Source: Algoriphagus ratkowskyi
GTDB taxonomy: Bacteria > Bacteroidota > Bacteroidia > Cytophagales > Cyclobacteriaceae
DNA length: 64,000 nucleotides
Direction: 5' to 3'
Assembly (NCBI RefSeq): GCF_002150505.1
Contig: NZ_MSSV01000003.1
Location: 342,376 to 406,375, forward strand
The first letter of the stretch is position 1. Each line of letters starts with the position of its first letter. The notes beneath the pieces were generated by a model. The model worked only from the letters and a program-made list of their open reading frames with translations. It was not told where the DNA came from and did not search any database. A program made the translations under genes and the position numbers. Of this stretch, positions 35,571 through 44,224 are shown one piece after another.

Positions 35571-36638
35571 ATGAATTCCGAGTTTTCACAATACGATGTT
35601 TTTTTTAAACTAACTCCAGACTTAGTTTGTATAGCTGGCTTTGATGGTTATTTCAAAAAAGTAAACCCTGCTGTAGTAGAAGTATTAGGTTATTCTTATG
35701 AAGAATTGTATTCCAACCCTATTTCTCACTTCATCTACCATGAAGATAAAGAAGCAACAGCAAGTGTAAGAGATGAATTACTCAGAGCCAAAACTCTAAC
35801 TGATTTCGAAAACAGATATGTCTCCAAATCTGGAGAAATAGTATGGCTTTCTTGGACATCACAACCCGTTGAAAATGACAAATTAGTCTTTGCTATCGCA
35901 AAGGTTATCACACAAAAAAAAGAGCTTGAGGCAGATAGAAACGTACTTCTTACTAACCTAACCGAACTAAACAAAGACCTACGACATATAGGGCACATGA
36001 CTTCTCACGACCTCAGGTCTCCTGTCAATAATCTACTTTCTATTTATGAACTGATAAATTATTCAACAATAACGGATCCTGAGACCCTAGAATTAATGGA
36101 AGTCTTCAAGATGTGCTGTGAAGATTTAAGAGAAAAACTTAATATCTATTCTAAGGAGCTTAGAGAAAAACAATCTCTTTACATTCCTACTCACGAAGTG
36201 GATCTTAAAAAAGTGACCAAAAAAGTAACCAAATCCATCGGTGCTATTATTAAAAATGCCGATGCAATTGTCATTGGTGACTTTGTAGAATTACCAAAAA
36301 TCACTTCAAATGCAACCTATTTAGAAAGTATATTCCTCAATCTTATTACCAACTCCATCAAATATAGAAAGCCGGAGAAAAAACCCGTCATCACAATCAC
36401 TTCAAAAATTGTGTCCCATAAGACCCATCTTATCTTTACAGATAATGGACTCGGATTTGATTTGGATGAAATGAAAGATAAAATCTTTGGTTTTCAGCAA
36501 ACATTCCATACTCATAAAGACAGTCAAGGAATAGGCCTTTATTTGGTTTACAACCATGTGAAGAGTCTGGGTGGAACTATAGATGTAGAAAGCAAACTAG
36601 GAGAGGGAGCTACTTTTAGAATTATTTTAGATAGCTAA
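35571..36638 (+). CDS. PAS-domain sensor histidine kinase
   Basis: A 355-residue soluble kinase without membrane segments, so it should sense a cytosolic cue. PAS domain at about 8-115 (KLTPDLVCIAGFDGYF), H-box with His146 (MTSHDLRSPVNNLLS), N-box Asn261 (NLITNSIKYR), D-box DNGLGFD at 291-297 and G2 GIGLYL at 320-325. No response regulator is adjacent, so it is an orphan kinase. Follows the hflX terminator by about 90 bp. Confidence 0.92.
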   Translation: MNSEFSQYDVFFKLTPDLVCIAGFDGYFKKVNPAVVEVLGYSYEELYSNPISHFIYHEDKEATASVRDELLRAKTLTDFENRYVSKSGEIVWLSWTSQPVENDKLVFAIAKVITQKKELEADRNVLLTNLTELNKDLRHIGHMTSHDLRSPVNNLLSIYELINYSTITDPETLELMEVFKMCCEDLREKLNIYSKELREKQSLYIPTHEVDLKKVTKKVTKSIGAIIKNADAIVIGDFVELPKITSNATYLESIFLNLITNSIKYRKPEKKPVITITSKIVSHKTHLIFTDNGLGFDLDEMKDKIFGFQQTFHTHKDSQGIGLYLVYNHVKSLGGTIDVESKLGEGATFRIILDS

Positions 36639-36759
36639 ACAGTCAAAAATATTTTCTTATTCTGCAGAATAAGTATTTACCAAAAGACATTGCAGGACAG
36701 ATCAATCAAAATAAATATTTTGTTTGGTGCTAATTAGCAAAACCCGCAACTTAGCACCT

Positions 36760-38427
36760 ATGAATAAATCGTTACTTCCAGTTCTTTTAGTTGCACTTTC
36801 TTTTTTTTCCTGTACCAAACAAAATGAAATTGGAGCGGAAATCAGTACGAACAGCGAACAAATTCAGTTAGGAAAATCACTTTTTGAAGCAAGTTGTAGT
36901 ACATGCCATAGCTTTGATCAGCATGGTATAGGCCCCAATCTGAGCGGTGTCACGCACAACGTAGAAACTAACTGGATCAAAAATTTCATTAAAGACCCAT
37001 CGAAAGTTATCGCTTCAGGAGATCCTCGAGCAGTTAGTTTGGTAGAAAAGTATAAAACGCATATGCCTTCGTTTGCTGGACTTTCTGAGCAAGAATTAGA
37101 TGACGTTTTAAGTTATCTCCACACATTTGAAACGCTACCAGATACGATTGTATTGGTGGGCTTGAAAGATCCTATTCCTGATAGCATTGCTGATTCGGGC
37201 ATATATTTGGAAATTGAATTTTTTGCGCAGCTCCCAGCTTCTGACTCAAAGGCCCCAATGGCTAAAATGACCAAAATGGAGGCTGAAAGAAATTCTGGCC
37301 GTTTATTTATAAATGATCAACGCGTTGGCTTATATGAGCTAATCAATGGGAATCCGAATCTATACCTCCCTATCACTGAGCTTAAGCCAGATTTGGTAAG
37401 TAAGCCAGGATGGGCAACTGGCTTGGCTAGCTTTACTTTTCATCCTGAATTTGATCAAAATGGCACCTTCTTTACATCACATACAGAGCCTGGAGGTTCA
37501 CAATCTGCAGATTATGGTTATTCTGATACCATCCCAGTTTTTATGCAATGGGTAGTAACAGAATGGAAGGCAAATAACCCTAATGCACCCGTTTTTGCTG
37601 GAAGCGAAAAGGAATTGCTTAGAATAGATATACCCTCTCAAGCTCACGGTATGCAGGAATTGACTTTTAATCCGCATGCGACAAAAGGTGATGAGGACTA
37701 TGGTTTGCTGTATATAGGTTTCGGAGATGGCGGACTTACTGAAAAACGGGCGGCCTATTTATCAGATAGCAAAGGAGCTAAAATTTATAGCAGCATTCTG
37801 AGAATTGATCCTAAAGGGACAAATAGTCCTAATGGGAAGTATGGGATTCCAACAAGCAATCCTTTTGCAGGAGTCAATGGAAAAGCTGGAGAAGTTTATG
37901 CCTATGGTTTCCGAAATCCGAATAGAATCTTCTGGGACAGAGCTGGGAATATGTTTGCTACCGATATCGGACAGCACTCTGTAGAAGAATTAAATAAAAT
38001 AGAGCCAGGCAAGTTCTATGGCTGGCCGATTCGAGAAGGACGCTTTATCATTAATCCACATGGCAACTTCAGAGATGTTTTTGAATTGCAGACAGGTGAT
38101 GAAAATCTAGGAATCACCTATCCAGAAATCCAGCTAGACCACGATGAGCTAGCAGCGATTTTCGCAGGTTATGAAATGCCTTATGGTGAATTGAAAGGCA
38201 AATTCATTTTTGGCGATATTCTGTCAGGTAGATTATTTTTCTCAGACTTAAAAGACTTGGGCAACATGCAGGTTCAAAGCTGGGGAGTGATGTTCGAAGG
38301 AAATATAATGACGCTTAGAGAGGTAGTGAAAAATGATAGAGTGGATTTGAAATTCGGTAAGGATGCACAGAATAATATCTATATCATGTGTAAAACGGAG
38401 GGGAAAATCTATAAAATCAAGGAATAG
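36760..38427 (+). CDS. Cytochrome c-linked PQQ-type sugar dehydrogenase lipoprotein
   Basis: A 555-residue lipoprotein (start at 36760 gives a lipobox LSFFSC; the ATG-like start at 36724 would add 12 residues). The heme c motif CSTCH is at residues 46-50 with a likely methionine ligand in THMPSFAGLSEQEL. A beta-propeller of the soluble glucose/sorbosone dehydrogenase type follows (about 170-555), with HGMQELTFNPHA, GFGDGG and YGFRNPNRIFWD segments. An extra segment at about 125-170 links them. The fusion lets electrons pass directly to heme. Probable periplasmic oxidation of a sugar or alcohol. Confidence 0.88.
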   Translation: MNKSLLPVLLVALSFFSCTKQNEIGAEISTNSEQIQLGKSLFEASCSTCHSFDQHGIGPNLSGVTHNVETNWIKNFIKDPSKVIASGDPRAVSLVEKYKTHMPSFAGLSEQELDDVLSYLHTFETLPDTIVLVGLKDPIPDSIADSGIYLEIEFFAQLPASDSKAPMAKMTKMEAERNSGRLFINDQRVGLYELINGNPNLYLPITELKPDLVSKPGWATGLASFTFHPEFDQNGTFFTSHTEPGGSQSADYGYSDTIPVFMQWVVTEWKANNPNAPVFAGSEKELLRIDIPSQAHGMQELTFNPHATKGDEDYGLLYIGFGDGGLTEKRAAYLSDSKGAKIYSSILRIDPKGTNSPNGKYGIPTSNPFAGVNGKAGEVYAYGFRNPNRIFWDRAGNMFATDIGQHSVEELNKIEPGKFYGWPIREGRFIINPHGNFRDVFELQTGDENLGITYPEIQLDHDELAAIFAGYEMPYGELKGKFIFGDILSGRLFFSDLKDLGNMQVQSWGVMFEGNIMTLREVVKNDRVDLKFGKDAQNNIYIMCKTEGKIYKIKE

Positions 38428-38445
38428 TAAATACTGGCTAGGAAC

Positions 38446-40104
38446 TCAATTCCCTAGGACATTCATCGTCCCTACATAGTAATCTTTGTCAACCGTGACT
38501 TTAGCGTTTTTCTGTATGTTTTCTACGGCTTGCCATTGTTGAGTTGGAGATATATGCATTTCCTTGCCATCCACATAGATTTTCACAGGCATATTAAAGC
38601 CCATTATTACATTTTCCCAGCGATAATTCAACTTACCATCCTGTAAGAAGTAACTGAAAATCGGAATGCGGATGTCTCGTAAGAATTGATCAAAAACAGG
38701 CTTCAAATCAATGCCAGCTTTCTGTGAAATGTAATTCTCTATCTGGCGAGTGGTTACAGTTTTATGGTAAAACTCAGAATTTAACCCTCTCAAGATCGAT
38801 CTCCATTTCTCATCGTCATTTACAATTTGGCGGATCATGTGCAGCATGTTATGTCCCTTATTGTACATGTCCCCGGAGCCTTCCTGATTGACACCATAGG
38901 TACCAATTATTGGATCAGTATTCGCAATTCCTTTTCTCAAACCGAGCGTATAGGCTGATCCAGCTTCCTTACCATAGAAATAATCCAAAAAAAGATTTTC
39001 TGAATAAGAGGTGAACCCTTCATGTATCCACATATCTGCGATATCCCGGTAGGTGATATTATTCGCAAACCATTCATGACCTGACTCGTGAATGATGATA
39101 AAATCAAATTTCAAGCCCCAGCCAGAGCCACTTAGATCTCTTCCCAAATACCCATTTTTGTACTCATTCCCATAAGTCACTGAGCTTTGATGCTCCATTC
39201 CCAGATAGGGTGCTTCTACTAATTTATAGCTGTCTTCATAAAATGGGTAGGGTCCAAACCAATGCTCAAACGCTTCCATCAGTCGAGGAGCATCTTTAAA
39301 CTGCTTTTTGGCTTTGGATAGGTTTTCGCGAAGCACATAATAATCCATGTCCAGCTCACCCTTTTCACCTTTGTATTTCTCCCCAAAGTGAACGTAGTCT
39401 CCCACGTTGATATTGACACCGTAATTGTTGATCGGATTTTTTACTTCCCAGTGGTAGGTTTTGGTCTTTGCGGACTTGTCATGATCTGTTTTGATCAGCC
39501 TTCCGTTGGAAACATCCATCAAGTTTTCCGGTACAGTCACGCTGATGAGAACACCTTGATCGGGCTCATCATACATGTGATCCTTATTTGGCCACCAGAT
39601 ACTTGCACCTAATCCTTGATTGGAGTTTGCAATAAACGGCAGACCATTACTATCCTGTTTCCAGGTCAAGCCCCCATCCCAAGGAGGTCGAACTGCTTCT
39701 ACTGGGGTGCCAGAGAAGGCTAGGCTTAGCTCCTTTTCTTTTCCTAGTGGTTGCTCAGATTTAAGCGTTATAAAATGTGCATTTCCTTCATGCTCGATTT
39801 CCAATTCAATCCCATCTTGCTCAGCTTTGGTGAGTCGCATAGGAGCTTGCAAGTCTATTTGCATGCGGTTTTGAGCATCTAGAACTTTATACTTGACAGT
39901 ATTTTTTCCCGAAAGTGATTTTGTTTCTGGATCTACTTTCACTTCCAAATGATAATACTGCAAGTCCCACCAAACGCGCTCTGGAGTTATCGTGCCTCGA
40001 AGGGTATCCTGTCTGGTGAATTTCTCTCCATGTGGAAACATCTGAGCTTGGGCACTCAAATTAAAAAGAAGGCAATAACTAATAAGTAGAGATCTCATAC
40101 GCAA
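38446..40104 (-). CDS. M1 family aminopeptidase, secreted
   Basis: A 552-residue gluzincin aminopeptidase with a signal peptide (cleavage near LSAQAQ). Zinc motif HESGH (His339, Glu340, His343) with Glu362 in HEGFTSYSE; the substrate-binding motif is GMEHQS at 302-307 in place of GAMEN, as in related leukotriene-hydrolase-like Bacteroidota enzymes. The C-terminal domain is shortened, lacking the long ARM-repeat tail. Expected function: peptide degradation in the periplasm. Confidence 0.92.
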   Translation of the reverse strand: MRMRSLLISYCLLFNLSAQAQMFPHGEKFTRQDTLRGTITPERVWWDLQYYHLEVKVDPETKSLSGKNTVKYKVLDAQNRMQIDLQAPMRLTKAEQDGIELEIEHEGNAHFITLKSEQPLGKEKELSLAFSGTPVEAVRPPWDGGLTWKQDSNGLPFIANSNQGLGASIWWPNKDHMYDEPDQGVLISVTVPENLMDVSNGRLIKTDHDKSAKTKTYHWEVKNPINNYGVNINVGDYVHFGEKYKGEKGELDMDYYVLRENLSKAKKQFKDAPRLMEAFEHWFGPYPFYEDSYKLVEAPYLGMEHQSSVTYGNEYKNGYLGRDLSGSGWGLKFDFIIIHESGHEWFANNITYRDIADMWIHEGFTSYSENLFLDYFYGKEAGSAYTLGLRKGIANTDPIIGTYGVNQEGSGDMYNKGHNMLHMIRQIVNDDEKWRSILRGLNSEFYHKTVTTRQIENYISQKAGIDLKPVFDQFLRDIRIPIFSYFLQDGKLNYRWENVIMGFNMPVKIYVDGKEMHISPTQQWQAVENIQKNAKVTVDKDYYVGTMNVLGN

Positions 40105-40349
40105 GTCAAAATTTGGGATTTGAATTCACAAGATACTGGTAAGGATTTATTGGAAAGCCATGGATTCTGACAAATGGACTTAATTATAGTGAAAAGAGGA
40201 GATCTCAAATGGTGATTTCACCTTTACAACTTTACCTAATCGCTTTGCTCAATTGGCTAGGTGTCCGGTGTTAGGTGAGAATATTTCCAATAGATATTAA
40301 CTTTGTTTGCCTGGTTAGAATATTTAATGAAAACCAAAAACTCTCAGCT

Positions 40350-40685
40350 ATGAATTACAACAACAAGTCCTTTAGGCCTGTAAGCAATACCGCAAATGGA
40401 GAGACTTCTTCAGAAACTGTTTTCCATTACATTCAACATGGCAATATCCTAACATGCGAGTATTCCGGCGGCAAAATAGTCCGGGGACAGTTGATAGGAT
40501 TGGTAGACGATATAGGAAACATCGATATGCGTTATCATCAGGTGAATTCGCAAGGAGAGCTGATGAGCGGAATATGCCAATCAAAGCCTGAAGTTCTTGC
40601 AAATGGCAAAATCCGCCTTTACGAAACTTGGCAATGGACCTCTGGAGATCGGTCTAAAGGTGAGTCTGTTATTGAGGAGATTTGA
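40350..40685 (+). CDS. Small conserved protein often misnamed 'n-acetylglutamate synthase'
   Basis: A 111-residue protein starting at the ATG at 40350 (MNYNNKSFRPVSNTANGETS), because the upstream 25 codons do not match the family start. The pattern SSETVFHYIQHGNILTCEY, IGNIDMRYHQVNSQGELM and RLYETWQWTSGD belongs to a conserved small beta-sheet family annotated that way in databases without any enzymatic evidence. A -7-like TAACTTTG occurs about 40 bp upstream. Confidence 0.85.
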   Translation: MNYNNKSFRPVSNTANGETSSETVFHYIQHGNILTCEYSGGKIVRGQLIGLVDDIGNIDMRYHQVNSQGELMSGICQSKPEVLANGKIRLYETWQWTSGDRSKGESVIEEI

Positions 40686-40731
40686 TTCATAAGCCAGAAG
40701 ATCGAAGACATAAGTAACCCAATTGTTAACT

Positions 40732-40766
40732 TACGTTCTCTGCGAAACCTCCGTGATCTCTGCTGT
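40732..40766. repeat. Copy 1 of an intergenic repeat (CTCTGCG/CTCCG type)
   Basis: CGTTCTCTGCGAAACCTCCGT and a following ATCTCTGCTG resemble 44159-44210 (inverted) and 51581-51618, and match a degenerate pattern of alternating CTCTGCG and CTCCGCG words. Confidence 0.4.
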
Positions 40767-40782
40767 TATTATTTCGCTTAGA

Positions 40783-40816
40783 AAAAAACGCCCAGCGGAT
40801 TTTAACCCCGCCAGGC
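40783..40816 (-). terminator. Terminator of metE
   Basis: A stem of nine pairs (two G-U on the minus strand), GCCTGGCGG paired with CCGCTGGGC. It is followed on the minus strand by a run of seven T's and lies 9 bp after the metE stop at 40825. Confidence 0.85.
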
Positions 40817-40824
40817 ATATTTTT

Positions 40825-43152
40825 TTAGCTCACAGGCTCAGATACTGCTTCTCGCAGATCTTTCGCAGCAGCCACCATTTCAATTAAGGCCTTTCTGGTT
40901 TCCTCCCAATGACGGGTTTTCAAGCCACAATCAGGATTCACCCAAAGATTCCCCGCAGGGATAACCGCCTTGGCTTTGTCCATTAACTGCACCATCTCTT
41001 CCTTTGAAGGAACTCTTGGAGAATGGATATCATAAACTCCAGGTCCGATTTCGTTGGGATAGTTGAACTCTGAAAAGGCATCCAACAATTCCATTTGAGA
41101 TCTGGAACACTCGATCGTAATCACATCTGCATCCATGTCTGCGATGTTTTGGATGATATCGTTAAACTCCGAATAGCACATATGTGTGTGAATCTGCGTT
41201 TCATCTTTCACGCCGCTGGCGGAAATTCTAAATGCCCGAACAGCCCAATCCAGGTAATTCTGCCAATCAGCTTTGCGAAGTGGAAGTCCCTCGCGGATCG
41301 CTGGTTCATCTATCTGAATTACACTAATTCCAGCCTCTTCCAAATCAACCACCTCATCACGAATCGCCAAAGCTATCTGAGTACAGGTCTGAGATCTCGG
41401 CTGATCATTGCGCACAAAACTCCACTGCAAAATCGTCACAGGACCTGTGAGCATTCCTTTAACAGGTTTTTCAGTAAGTGATTGGGCAAACGCCGACCAA
41501 CGCACAGTCATCGGCTCAGGTCGATGTACATCTCCATAGATAATTGGAGGCTTCACGCATCTACTTCCATAACTCTGCACCCATCCAAACTTCGTGAATG
41601 CAAAACCTGCCAATTGCTCTCCAAAGTACTCGACCATGTCATTTCGCTCAAACTCCCCGTGCACGAGCACATCCATGCCGATATCTTCCTGCCAAAGGAT
41701 TGATTCTTTCGTTTCATCTTCCAACAGCTTTTCATAGGCTTCTTTGGTCAAATCTCCTTTTTTGAATCTCGCTCGCCAAGATCTCACTTCGGTAGTCTGA
41801 GGAAAAGAACCAATAGTCGTTGTGGGAAAAAGTGGGAGGTTTAAAGCTAATTTTTGCTTGGATTGACGAACATTAAAGCTGCTTTTACGCTGATCATCAC
41901 CTAGAGCAATACTGACTACCCTATTTTTCACTCGTCCATCGTGAATCAAAGATGAGGTTTTCCGATTTCTCCCTGCTTGTTGATTGTGTTCCAAAATTTT
42001 CAAAATATCAACAGAAGTGTCTTTTTCAATCAATTTTCTGAGAACAACGACTTCCTCGATTTTTTGCTTCGCAAAAGCCAACCATTGCTTCACCTCTGAA
42101 GGAAGCGATTCCGTGTTTTGTTCCAAATCCAAATCACAAGGAGAGTGAATTAAAGAACAGGATGGTGCGATCAAAATACGTTCTTCTCCCAGTGCATCTT
42201 TCGCCTTTTGGATCAATGCAAGTGACTGATCAAAGTCATTTTTCCAGATATTTCTTCCATCTACCACTCCCAAAGAGAGCTTGGTATCAACTTTTAATTT
42301 TCCCGAATCCAGGATATCATCCAGCTGTGAAGGGCATCTCACCAGATCAAGATGAAGAATATGCACAGGAAGGGAAAGCACAGTTACCAGATTTTCACCG
42401 AAACAATCAAAATAATTAGCCAGTATAATCTTAACAGACGGGAAAGCTTTTTTGATTTCGCCATAGACGTAGGTAAAAGCTTTCAGTTCCTTTTCTGAAA
42501 GATCCATCGCTAAAAAAGGCTCATCAAACTGCACGTATTCTGCATTTAATGCCTCTAGTTGTTTAAGAATTTCAAGATAAACGGGAAGTAAATTTTGAAT
42601 CAAATCTATGCGCTCAAATCCTTCCTCTTTCTCTTTGCCCAAAAGCAAGTAGGAAACTGGACCTATAAGCACTGGTTTAGTAAGAATCCCAGCTTGCTTT
42701 GCCTCCATAAATTCTTGAATTACTTTGGTCGAAAACATCTTAAAATTCTGATCTTTCTTGAATTCTGGGACGATGTAATGGTAGTTTGTATCAAACCATT
42801 TGGTCATTTCCATTGCTGTGATATCGAGGCCATGCTGCTGATACCCACGCGCCATAGCGAAGTAAAGATCCAGTTCATTTCGCCCTTTTTGTAGGATCAC
42901 TTCATGATAGCGCTCGGGAATTGCACCAACCATAAGCGACATATCCAACACTTGATCATAAAACGAAAAGTCATTGGAAGGAATCAGATCAATTCCAGCA
43001 GTTTTTTGAAGCTTCCAATTTTCTTTTCTGATGTTTGCTCCTGCGGTGACCAGTTCTGAAAGTGTAATTCTCCCTGACCAATACTGTTCGCAGACCTTCT
43101 TAAGTTCGCGGTGGCTACCAATTCGCGGATAGCCAAGATTATGCGTTTGCAT
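40825..43152 (-). CDS. metE: Cobalamin-independent methionine synthase
   Basis: Transfers a methyl from 5-methyl-THF-triglutamate to homocysteine without B12. The 775-residue length fits the two-barrel enzyme. Zinc ligands are in HTHMCYSEFNDI, IECSRS and NPDCGLKTR; the N-terminal NLGYPRIGSHRELKK and the LPTTTIGSFPQT-like LFPTTTIGSFPQTTEVRSWR mark the two halves. It is preceded by a cobalamin riboswitch, so it should be repressed when B12 is available, implying a B12-dependent MetH elsewhere in the genome. Confidence 0.97.
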   Translation of the reverse strand: MQTHNLGYPRIGSHRELKKVCEQYWSGRITLSELVTAGANIRKENWKLQKTAGIDLIPSNDFSFYDQVLDMSLMVGAIPERYHEVILQKGRNELDLYFAMARGYQQHGLDITAMEMTKWFDTNYHYIVPEFKKDQNFKMFSTKVIQEFMEAKQAGILTKPVLIGPVSYLLLGKEKEEGFERIDLIQNLLPVYLEILKQLEALNAEYVQFDEPFLAMDLSEKELKAFTYVYGEIKKAFPSVKIILANYFDCFGENLVTVLSLPVHILHLDLVRCPSQLDDILDSGKLKVDTKLSLGVVDGRNIWKNDFDQSLALIQKAKDALGEERILIAPSCSLIHSPCDLDLEQNTESLPSEVKQWLAFAKQKIEEVVVLRKLIEKDTSVDILKILEHNQQAGRNRKTSSLIHDGRVKNRVVSIALGDDQRKSSFNVRQSKQKLALNLPLFPTTTIGSFPQTTEVRSWRARFKKGDLTKEAYEKLLEDETKESILWQEDIGMDVLVHGEFERNDMVEYFGEQLAGFAFTKFGWVQSYGSRCVKPPIIYGDVHRPEPMTVRWSAFAQSLTEKPVKGMLTGPVTILQWSFVRNDQPRSQTCTQIALAIRDEVVDLEEAGISVIQIDEPAIREGLPLRKADWQNYLDWAVRAFRISASGVKDETQIHTHMCYSEFNDIIQNIADMDADVITIECSRSQMELLDAFSEFNYPNEIGPGVYDIHSPRVPSKEEMVQLMDKAKAVIPAGNLWVNPDCGLKTRHWEETRKALIEMVAAAKDLREAVSEPVS

Positions 43153-43348
43153 CTCTTTTAACTTTAAATGATAAATAATTAGTTAAAAGCTCTATAGCAA
43201 CATTTCACTATGCACGCGAATAAGTCAGTTGGAAAAGTGAAATACGCACATAGATTCTCATAACTGAGCCGAGAGGCACAGATGAAAGCAAGCTAAGAAA
43301 ACGTATCAAACTTGACTAAAAGCTTCATTCGCGAAAGCATTGTCAACT

Positions 43349-43366
43349 CTGCCTGACGGCAGGCAG
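43349..43366 (-). promoter_or_regulatory. Hairpin between riboswitch and metE
   Basis: A 7-bp perfect stem (CTGCCTG / CAGGCAG) with a 4-nt loop, 10 bp downstream of the B12 box on the minus strand. It lacks a U-tract. It repeats the riboswitch's GACCTGCC word nearby, so it could be the expression platform. Confidence 0.4.
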
Positions 43367-43369
43367 GTC

Positions 43370-43545
43370 GGAATAGGCAGGTCTCCTGACTTGTAACGAC
43401 GTTCATCGTCCTTCCCGTCTCCGTGGTATGGGCGACAGTGGACATGCGAGGATGATCGTCTTTGGTATGTTACTTACAGTTGCGCGACAGTTCGTGATTT
43501 TCACACGATTCCCTATTAATCTACAGCTAAGTAAAACCTCTTCCG
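43370..43545 (-). ncRNA. Cobalamin riboswitch controlling metE
   Basis: On the minus strand the leader holds the classic B12 box AAGTCAGGAGACCTGCC (rc of 43377-43393), upstream GGTTTTACTTAGCTG and AATAGGGAATCGTGTGAAAATC elements (shown in part as GGGAATCGTGTGAAAATC), and GCAACTGTAAG, all in the expected order. The gap 43153-43788 otherwise holds a long metE leader of about 200 nt and unremarkable AT-rich DNA. Expected to lower metE expression in B12-replete cells. Confidence 0.93.
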
Positions 43546-43788
43546 GTTGATAAAGAAATAAAGTTAAGAACTATTTCAGTCGCGAAAGTAGTGAATTTAA
43601 TTGGATGATAATTTCTGTTTTATAATACTTCATAATACTCAGGGAATTATATTAATGGTTATCTGAATGAAAACGGCAACTCATTAAAATGTGATTTTAT
43701 TGAAGCCTATCTACCACTTAGATACCCTCTTATCAATAAAGTCTAAGCATGCGTTCTTAACCATTTTCGCTAATTTCAAATAAAAAAC

Positions 43789-44154
43789 ATGATGCAACTC
43801 CTAGCCGATATAATGATTGCTGCTATTGCCGCACTTCATCTCTACTTTCTTTACTTCGAGATGTTCGCTTGGAATACGATTGGAAGAAAGACGTTTAAGC
43901 AAATTCCGGCAGATGTTTTTCCACACACAAAAGCTCTTGCTGCAAATCAAGGATTGTACAATGGTTTTTTGGTGGCTGGATTAGGGTGGTCGTTGCTAAT
44001 CTCAGATCCCTTGTGGGCAGATTATATAGCTATATTTTTTCTTAGCTGTGTATTAGTCGCAGGTATTTACGGCGCGGTCACTGCAAGCAAAAAAATCTTA
44101 TGGATTCAAGGCTTACCTGCATTAATAGCCTTGATTTTGGTGCACTTGAAATAA
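43789..44154 (+). CDS. DUF1304 membrane protein
   Basis: A 121-residue inner-membrane protein with four predicted segments. The LHLYFLYFEMFAWNT segment, HTKALAANQGLYNGFLVAG and GIYGAVTASKKILWIQGLPA are characteristic of DUF1304, whose function is unknown. Two adjacent in-frame ATGs open the frame; either may be used. It converges on the AAA+ gene across a repeat. Confidence 0.9.
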   Translation: MMQLLADIMIAAIAALHLYFLYFEMFAWNTIGRKTFKQIPADVFPHTKALAANQGLYNGFLVAGLGWSLLISDPLWADYIAIFFLSCVLVAGIYGAVTASKKILWIQGLPALIALILVHLK

Positions 44155-44158
44155 AAAA

Positions 44159-44210
44159 ACGCAGAGAGCTATAAGTTCATATGACTAAACCTTATGCCTC
44201 CGCGTCTCTT
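44159..44210. repeat. Copy 2 (inverted) of the CTCTGCG/CTCCGCG intergenic repeat
   Basis: ACGCAGAGAGC ... GCCTCCGCGTCTCTTT lies between the convergent stops of the DUF1304 and AAA+ genes and, read on the other strand, resembles the copies at 40732 and 51581. It may also help termination, though it has no clean stem. Confidence 0.35.
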
Positions 44211-44224
44211 TAATTATTAACTAT

